In this document: in pieces, positions 58,547 to 64,000 of the stretch
How the letters are laid out: every line of letters starts with the position of its first letter
Position numbering within the stretch: the stretch's first letter is position 1
From: Sulfurimonas sp.
Lineage (GTDB): Bacteria > Campylobacterota > Campylobacteria > Campylobacterales > Sulfurimonadaceae
DNA: 64,000 nucleotides
Assembly (NCBI GenBank): GCA_021732045.1
Contig: JAKFWK010000003.1
Coordinates: 124,001 to 188,000 of the forward strand
Reading direction: 5' to 3'
Position numbers and translations under genes: made by a program
Notes under the pieces: generated by a model
Databases searched by the model: none
Told to the model about the DNA's origin: nothing
The model's input: the letters and a program-made list of their open reading frames with translations, nothing else

Positions 58547-58634
58547 CATATAGATATGTGTGAATATTTTTCTGCGTTTAAGAATGGTTGATTTTTAGTG
58601 TGTATATGCTCGACTACAGTTAATAGGAATAAAC

Positions 58635-59303
58635 ATGAGATTAAATAGTGATTGGCAGCTTATTTTAAAAGATGAGCTAGATAAAGAGTATTTTGTTGAG
58701 CTTTTATCATTTATAGAGTCGGAATATAAAATTAAAAAGATATTTCCTAAACAAGAGGATGTTTTTAGGGCTTTTAATATAACGGCTGTTGATAAAGTTA
58801 AGGTGGTTGTATTGGGTCAAGACCCGTATCATGGTGAGAATCAAGCGAATGGTTTAGCATTTTCTGTATATAAAGGATGTGTTATTCCGCCATCATTGCG
58901 AAATATATTTAAAGAACTTGAGGATGATGTTGGGTGTGCTGTGCCAAGTTATGGTGACTTAACTAAGTGGGCAGAGGATGGTGTTTTGCTCATAAACAGC
59001 GTACTGAGCGTAGTTGAGTCAAAGCCAAACTCGCATCAAAATATTGGTTGGGAAAAATTCACAGATTGCGTTGTTAGGACTATGTCAATTATGTTTGAAA
59101 ATATAGTTTTTATTTTATGGGGAAACTCATCGCAAAAAAAAGCGTCTTTTATTGATGAAAACAAACATCTTGTTTTGAGGGCTCCACATCCATCTCCGCT
59201 CTCTTGCTATAGAGGTTTCTTTGGCTCAAAACCTTTTTCAAAAACCAATCTATATCTAAAAGCTCACAATAAAAAAGAGATTGACTGGTGTATAAATCTG
59301 TAG
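58635..59303 (+). CDS. ung: Uracil-DNA glycosylase
   Basis: Removes uracil from DNA at the start of base excision repair. The 222-residue family 1 enzyme has the water-activating motif GQDPYHGENQANGLAFSV (about residue 62) and the leucine-loop HPSPLSCYRGFFG (about 186). It begins after a ~90-bp gap that follows the DpnI-like insert. Confidence 0.96.
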   Translation: MRLNSDWQLILKDELDKEYFVELLSFIESEYKIKKIFPKQEDVFRAFNITAVDKVKVVVLGQDPYHGENQANGLAFSVYKGCVIPPSLRNIFKELEDDVGCAVPSYGDLTKWAEDGVLLINSVLSVVESKPNSHQNIGWEKFTDCVVRTMSIMFENIVFILWGNSSQKKASFIDENKHLVLRAPHPSPLSCYRGFFGSKPFSKTNLYLKAHNKKEIDWCINL

Positions 59304-59358
59304 TGATGATTTAATATAAAGAGGCTAAAATTCACTAACTAAAATAAGCTGGAGCGGT

Positions 59359-60000
59359 ATGAAACGAATTTTTATAACGGCTACAAATACAAATATCGGA
59401 AAGACATATACAACAAAATTGCTTTTAGAAGAGTTCGCATTTCGTGGCATTAGGGTTGGGGCAATAAAGCCAATAGAGACAGGGGTTGCTAGTTTTCCTT
59501 TGGATGCGCAAGAGATTTTGACATCTTTGAAAAGACTAAATAATGAATTTAAAGATATAAAAATAGACGATATTGCTCCAATAACCTACAAACTTCCAGC
59601 AGCTCCTTTTGTTGCTTCAGGAAATGCTCCTTTGGATTTAAAGCTACTTGATGATGCGGTGGAGAAAATTGAAAAATTATGTGATTTACTAATCATTGAG
59701 GGTGCTGGCGGACTTTACACGCCAATTGATAAAGATTTTATGATGATTGATTTGATATCTCACTTTGGTGCTTCGGCTCTCTTGGTTACGCATTGCTCGT
59801 TGGGATGTATAAATGATACGCTTCTTAGTAAAAAAGCACTAGATGATAAAAATATAAAATATACAGTAGCGTTTAACTGCAGAGAAAATGATAATGATTT
59901 TGCGATAACTTCGAAGGATTATTTTTTAAAATCAAATTTAGATGTGTTAAAAGTTGGCGAAAATATAAAAGAGATATGTGATATTTTATTGGAAATTTGA
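59359..60000 (+). CDS. bioD: Dethiobiotin synthetase
   Basis: ATP-dependent ring closure of diaminopelargonate to dethiobiotin. The 213-residue P-loop enzyme starts FITATNTNIGKTYTTKLL, with AIKPIETGV near residue 38 and IIEGAGGLYTPID near residue 113. It is unlinked to bioF (22.5 kb). Confidence 0.93.
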   Translation: MKRIFITATNTNIGKTYTTKLLLEEFAFRGIRVGAIKPIETGVASFPLDAQEILTSLKRLNNEFKDIKIDDIAPITYKLPAAPFVASGNAPLDLKLLDDAVEKIEKLCDLLIIEGAGGLYTPIDKDFMMIDLISHFGASALLVTHCSLGCINDTLLSKKALDDKNIKYTVAFNCRENDNDFAITSKDYFLKSNLDVLKVGENIKEICDILLEI

Positions 60001-60077
60001 TTTAACTCTTAAGTATATGTGGTTAGTTGAGTTTGGTATAATGTTGCATAATCAATAAATATTCAAAAAAGAGCATT

Positions 60078-60968
60078 ATGAAACATTTACTTCGTACGGA
60101 TGATTTTAACAATGAAGAGATAGAGGGCATCTTAAGAGATGCAAAAATTTTTAACGAGAAGATAAAAAATGGTGAAAAGTTTGAAAAAATTCTTCAAGAT
60201 AAGGTGATTATTACTCTCTTTTTTGAAAACTCAACTCGTACAAGAAGTTCATTTGAGATTGCTGCTAAGAGATTGGGGGCAGAAGTTGTTCATCTTGATG
60301 TAACAAAGAGCTCTACAAGTAAGGGCGAGACACTCATAGATACCGCCATGAATCTTGATGCGATGTATCCCCATGCGATAATAGTAAGGCACCAAAACTC
60401 AGGCGTTCCAAGCATACTCTCAAGCAATACAAGAGCTTCCATAATAAACGCTGGAGACGGAGCACACGCCCATCCAACACAAGCCCTTTTAGACCTCTTT
60501 ACCCTTAGGGAGCATTTTGGGGATCTGGTTGGTAAAAAGATAGCTATTGTTGGTGATATTATAAATTCGCGGGTTGCAAACTCAAATATTGAGCTTTTAG
60601 GCAGATTTGGAATGGAGGTTATTTTGGTTGCACCTCCTCAATTTTTGCCAAAAACAAAACTCAGAACAACCCACTTTTTAAATGAGATAATTGATGAAGT
60701 TGATGCGATTATGAGTCTTAGAACACAGACTGAAAGACACTCATCTCAAAGTTATGCCTCTTTGAAGGATTATGCAAGTGATTTTTGTATCACTGCTGAA
60801 CTTGTAGGAGATAGGGATATTATAATCCTTCACCCTGGACCAGTCCATAGAAATATTGATATTGATGATGTTTTATTGTCCGATAAAAGATGTAAAGTTT
60901 TAGAGCAGGTCTCAAATGGTGTTCCAATAAGAATGGCAGTTTTAAAAAAACTTATTTATGACATTTGA
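60078..60968 (+). CDS. pyrB: Aspartate carbamoyltransferase catalytic subunit
   Basis: Makes carbamoyl-aspartate in pyrimidine synthesis. The 296-residue protein has the carbamoyl-phosphate site [20 protein letters not shown] (about residue 50), [13 protein letters not shown] and [13 protein letters not shown] near residue 254. No pyrI regulatory subunit is adjacent. It overlaps the pabB-like gene by 11 bp. Confidence 0.95.
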   Translation: MKHLLRTDDFNNEEIEGILRDAKIFNEKIKNGEKFEKILQDKVIITLFFENSTRTRSSFEIAAKRLGAEVVHLDVTKSSTSKGETLIDTAMNLDAMYPHAIIVRHQNSGVPSILSSNTRASIINAGDGAHAHPTQALLDLFTLREHFGDLVGKKIAIVGDIINSRVANSNIELLGRFGMEVILVAPPQFLPKTKLRTTHFLNEIIDEVDAIMSLRTQTERHSSQSYASLKDYASDFCITAELVGDRDIIILHPGPVHRNIDIDDVLLSDKRCKVLEQVSNGVPIRMAVLKKLIYDI

Positions 60969-61896
60969 TGATTTAAACTCTTTTGGGGAAAAACGCAAAC
61001 CCTTTCTTTTTATATCTGATTTTAAAGCACAAAACTTAAAAATAATAGCATTAGATGAGCTTGATGATAATGACATTGAGTTTTCTATAAATGAGCATTT
61101 TGAAGTGAAAAAACATAGTCACACTTTGGAGAAGCTTGCCTCAAATTTTAGCGACTATGAAAAAAAATTTAACTCCGTAATGGAAGATATAAAATCTGGA
61201 AATACATATCTTCTCAATCTCACTCAGCCATCAAAGATTAGAACAAGTCTCACACTAAAAGAGATTTATGCAAATGCAAATGCCCACTATAAGCTAAGAT
61301 ACAAGGATGAGTTTGTTTGTTTCTCTCCAGAGCAGTTTATCTGCATAAGAGAGTCCCGTATCCATACTTTTCCAATGAAAGGTACAATTGATGCCCAGAT
61401 ACCAGATGCCAAAAACATAATCTTAAGCGACAAAAAAGAGATGGCAGAACATATTATGGTTGTAGATTTACTAAGAAACGACCTCTCAATTGTAGCCTCA
61501 GATGTCAGGGTAGAGAAGTTTAGATATGTAAAAAGTATAGATGCCGGAGAAAAGAGGCTTCTTCAAGTAAGCTCTCATATAAGCGGGAGCCTTTTTGGCA
61601 ATTGGCATGAAAAAATAGGCGATATTTTAAAAGCAATGCTTCCAGCTGGGAGCATAAGTGGAGCCCCAAAAAAAAGCACTTTGGATATTATACATAGAGT
61701 CGAAATGTATGAAAGAGGTTTTTTTAGTGGAGTCTTTGGTGTGTATGATGGCAAGAGTTTTGATAGCGGAGTAATGATTCGTTATATAGAAAAAACAGCA
61801 GATGGACTTATTTATAAGAGTGGCGGAGGCATAACGCTAGATAGTGATGCAAAAAGCGAATATAATGAATTATTGGATAAGATATATTTGCCGTAA
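60958..61896 (+). CDS. pabB: Chorismate-binding enzyme, aminodeoxychorismate synthase component I type
   Basis: Converts chorismate with ammonia toward p-aminobenzoate for folate. The 312-residue protein has only the chorismate-utilising core, without the long N-terminal domain of TrpE or E. coli PabB. Visible motifs are [39 protein letters not shown] and [13 protein letters not shown]. The short form is typical of PabB-like proteins in Campylobacterota. A lyase partner domain is absent here. Confidence 0.82.
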   Translation: MTFDDLNSFGEKRKPFLFISDFKAQNLKIIALDELDDNDIEFSINEHFEVKKHSHTLEKLASNFSDYEKKFNSVMEDIKSGNTYLLNLTQPSKIRTSLTLKEIYANANAHYKLRYKDEFVCFSPEQFICIRESRIHTFPMKGTIDAQIPDAKNIILSDKKEMAEHIMVVDLLRNDLSIVASDVRVEKFRYVKSIDAGEKRLLQVSSHISGSLFGNWHEKIGDILKAMLPAGSISGAPKKSTLDIIHRVEMYERGFFSGVFGVYDGKSFDSGVMIRYIEKTADGLIYKSGGGITLDSDAKSEYNELLDKIYLP

Positions 61897-61940
61897 TTGA
61901 TTTATTGTAAATTGAAAAAAAACTATAAAAAGGGGTTGGT

Positions 61941-62924
61941 GTGTATATAAAAGAGTTAAAGTTCTCTTTATGGGCAGATTTTATCGAGAGAGAGTATCTT
62001 GATAATGAGTTTAAAGATTTGATTAAAAAAGGGATTATAAATGGTGCAACATCTAATCCGGCAATATTTAAGAGTGCGATTTTAACATCGAGTGCCTATA
62101 AAGAGCAGTTAAGTGTTCTTAAATCTCTTTCTCCAAAACAAAAATATGAAGCAGTTGCAATATTTGATATTCAAAAGGCAGCAGATATACTAAAACCACT
62201 TTATGATGTAGGCAACGATGGTTATGTTAGTATAGAGGTTGATCCATACCTTTGCGATGATGCAGATGCTACCATAGAGGAAGGAAAGAGACTCTTTAAG
62301 CAAATTGGTAGAGAAAATGTTATGATAAAAATTCCTGCAACCGAGGCTGGTTATATTGCTATGAGAGAGCTAGTTAAAAGTAAAATCCCAGTTAACGCTA
62401 CACTTATATTTAAGAAGTCACAGGCACTATCTTGCGCAAATGCTTTTATTGAGGGCTTAAAGAGTCATAACTCTAAAGTTGATACCGTTATAAGTGTTTT
62501 TGTAAGCAGAATCGATAGAGCGCTAGATGAGAGGTTAGCAGCAGGTGGCGTAGCTGTGGCACTTTGCGGAATTTATAACAGTTCAGAGATATATTCGGAA
62601 ATAGAGAAAATGAGGATAGAAGGTTGTAGAGTACTTTTTGCAAGCACTGGAGTAAAGGGCAACTCCTTAAAGCCACACTATTATATTGAAAATCTTTTAG
62701 CATACAATAGTGTAAATACTGCACCGCTAGATACAATAGAATCATTTTATAATGAGAGTAGTTTAAGAGATGGTGTTTTACCAATTTCATCAGCTATTAT
62801 TAAAGAGCATTTTAAAAAAGTTAGTGATTTGGGCATAGCTTTTGAAGCAGTTTTAGATGGGCAAATAAGAGATGGTTTAGAATCATTTAAAATTGCTTTT
62901 AAAGATATTTTGGAGGCACTATGA
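61941..62924 (+). CDS. tal: Transaldolase
   Basis: Transfers dihydroxyacetone units in the non-oxidative pentose phosphate pathway. The 327-residue protein has NGATSNPAIFKSAI (about residue 32), the Schiff-base region ENVMIKIPATEAGYIAM (about 133), VNATLIFKKSQAL and SVFVSRIDRALDE. GTG 61941 follows a strong AAAAGGGG. The TGA overlaps the ATG of the next gene (ATGA). Confidence 0.92.
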   Translation: MYIKELKFSLWADFIEREYLDNEFKDLIKKGIINGATSNPAIFKSAILTSSAYKEQLSVLKSLSPKQKYEAVAIFDIQKAADILKPLYDVGNDGYVSIEVDPYLCDDADATIEEGKRLFKQIGRENVMIKIPATEAGYIAMRELVKSKIPVNATLIFKKSQALSCANAFIEGLKSHNSKVDTVISVFVSRIDRALDERLAAGGVAVALCGIYNSSEIYSEIEKMRIEGCRVLFASTGVKGNSLKPHYYIENLLAYNSVNTAPLDTIESFYNESSLRDGVLPISSAIIKEHFKKVSDLGIAFEAVLDGQIRDGLESFKIAFKDILEAL

Positions 62925-64000
62925 GTAGTAGCGAGCACGCAGTAGATATTAGTCTGCTAACTTTTGAAGAGTTAAAAAAGATTAGGGCATACCTTAAAAA
63001 ATTGATAGAAGTTGGTGGAAGTGACTTGCATGTCAAAGCAAATGGTGTTATTCGTGCTAGAATAAATGGAAGTATTATTCAGTTTTCTGGCGGGATATTT
63101 ACTCATGAGATGGCTATGACTTTATCAAAAGAGATTCTCAGAGGTAGATATGGTGAGTTTATTCAGAATAAGGAGATAGATTTAGTCTACCAATTTGACG
63201 AAAAAAACCGTTTTCGTGTAAATATTTTCTTTCAAACAGATGGACCATCTTTTGTTTTTCGTGTTATTCCAATGGAAGTTCCTACACTTGAAAAGATGAA
63301 ATTTCCAGAAGCTATAGAAGCTTTTACAAAAGAGTCTCGCGGGCTTATTCTAGTAACTGGAGCAACTGGTAGTGGAAAGTCAACTACTCTTGCAGCCATG
63401 ATAAATGAGATTAATTTAACAGCAAAAAAACATATCATAACCATAGAAGATCCAATCGAGTTTGTACATAAAGATAGAGGATGTATCATAAACCAACGCT
63501 CAGTTGGACAAGATACGCTCTCTTTTGATAGAGCGCTACGAGCCGCACTTCGTGAAGATCCAGATATCATACTTGTTGGAGAGATGAGAGATAGAGAGAC
63601 GGTGGAGCTCGCACTGCACGCGGCAGATACTGGGCATCTTGTTTTTTCAACACTCCATACAATAGATGCAAAAGAGACAATAAATCGCGTTATCGGAATG
63701 TTTCCAACAGATGAGCAAAATCGTGTTCGTTTAGCACTTTCTGGTGTTTTAAAAGGTGTTATTTCTCAAAGACTTATACCAACAATAGAGGGCAAGCGAG
63801 TTGCGGCTATGGAAGTTCTAGTTAAGACGGCAACCATAGAGAAGTTGATAATGGAAAATCGTGACTATGAGATTAAGGAGACAATAGAAAAAGGCAGAGA
63901 GCACTATAAATCTCAAAGTTTTGATCAACACATACTTGACATATACAACGACGGTATTATCACAAGAGAAAAAGCAAAAGATTATGCAACAAGCCCATCT
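62921..64000 (+). CDS. pilT: Twitching motility ATPase, PilT/PilU type (3' end outside window)
   Basis: Hexameric ATPase that retracts type IV pili. From ATG 62921 the frame stays open to the window end, 360 codons. It shows SDLHVKANGVIR near residue 37, Walker A GATGSGKSTT (about 147-156), the Asp box TIEDPIEF, Walker B LREDPDIILVGEMRD and the His box STLHTIDAKET. The PilT C-terminal AIRNLIRE is replaced by TIEKLIMENR, followed by SFDQHILDIYN, so PilU-like identity is possible. It overlaps the transaldolase stop by 4 bp. Confidence 0.88.
   Translation, partial: MSSSEHAVDISLLTFEELKKIRAYLKKLIEVGGSDLHVKANGVIRARINGSIIQFSGGIFTHEMAMTLSKEILRGRYGEFIQNKEIDLVYQFDEKNRFRVNIFFQTDGPSFVFRVIPMEVPTLEKMKFPEAIEAFTKESRGLILVTGATGSGKSTTLAAMINEINLTAKKHIITIEDPIEFVHKDRGCIINQRSVGQDTLSFDRALRAALREDPDIILVGEMRDRETVELALHAADTGHLVFSTLHTIDAKETINRVIGMFPTDEQNRVRLALSGVLKGVISQRLIPTIEGKRVAAMEVLVKTATIEKLIMENRDYEIKETIEKGREHYKSQSFDQHILDIYNDGIITREKAKDYATSPS

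Noticed and set aside
57485..58560. Full restriction-modification cassette
   Set aside because: No methyltransferase is present; the nuclease is of the methyl-dependent kind and would not need one.
1..64000. tRNA, rRNA, prophage or complete insertion sequence
   Set aside because: No cloverleaf, rRNA motif, integrase, transposase or phage structural gene was recognised by reading; a dedicated RNA search could still find a small RNA.

Overview
The window is a low-GC bacterial chromosome segment that reads as Campylobacterota (Epsilonproteobacteria), most like a Sulfurimonas-type free-living chemolithotroph. Support comes from the paired DUF2393 genes, the DUF3972 gene, a CheZ of the epsilonproteobacterial type, a type I glutamine synthetase with Phe in place of the adenylylation Tyr, prfB without a frameshift site, several c-di-GMP proteins and very tight gene packing. 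The genus is inferred from protein character, not proven.

Layout. 1-3.1 kb: end of a division transpeptidase (ftsI-like), panC and prfB. 3.1-9.6 kb: an RND efflux set (outer membrane factor, inner-membrane pump, membrane-fusion protein) with a lytic transglycosylase between its parts; the fusion-protein gene has an in-frame amber codon and the pump gene a frameshift, so the pump looks inactivated. 9.7-14.6 kb: a thioredoxin-fold protein, an aldehyde dehydrogenase and a large CBS-PAS-GGDEF-EAL protein. 14.7-17.0 kb: an overlapping phosphoethanolamine transferase/PAP2 phosphatase pair, probably for lipid A remodelling. 17.2-26.3 kb: a co-directional run alaS - membrane protein - maf - diguanylate cyclase - bioF - ABC ATPase - PBP1A. 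26.3-26.8 kb: a small cytochrome c gene broken by three frame changes.

26.9-33.0 kb: a tightly coupled operon of a LolA-like protein, a membrane diguanylate cyclase, two FtsX-type permeases, a LolD-type ATPase and a probable outer-membrane barrel. This is the best candidate here for a little-described envelope system. 33.1-36.4 kb: leuA and glnA. 36.5-42.5 kb: a phosphate island (phoU, pstB, pstA, pstC on the minus strand; pstS and a porin on the plus strand). Three promoters in it share one architecture: two TTGTAAT-like heptamers 4 nt apart, then 10 nt, then a -10 box. That is the geometry of an enterobacterial Pho box.

42.6-57.5 kb: mostly housekeeping metabolism (ilvE, SPFH protein, hisIE, DUF2393 pair, radical SAM protein, purF, dapB, trxB, trxA, PHP phosphatase, cheZ, U32 peptidase, purE, DUF3972, DUF89, AhpD-like, glyQ). 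57.5-58.5 kb: an AT-rich insert with a clear DpnI homologue and a small unknown gene. 58.6-64.0 kb: ung, bioD, pyrB, pabB-like, transaldolase and the start of a pilT/pilU-type ATPase that runs off the window.

Two copies of a MITE-like repeat with terminal inverted repeats (CTGATGTTAC...) lie in opposite orientation downstream of pstS and upstream of purF. No tRNA, rRNA, CRISPR array, prophage or complete insertion sequence was seen.
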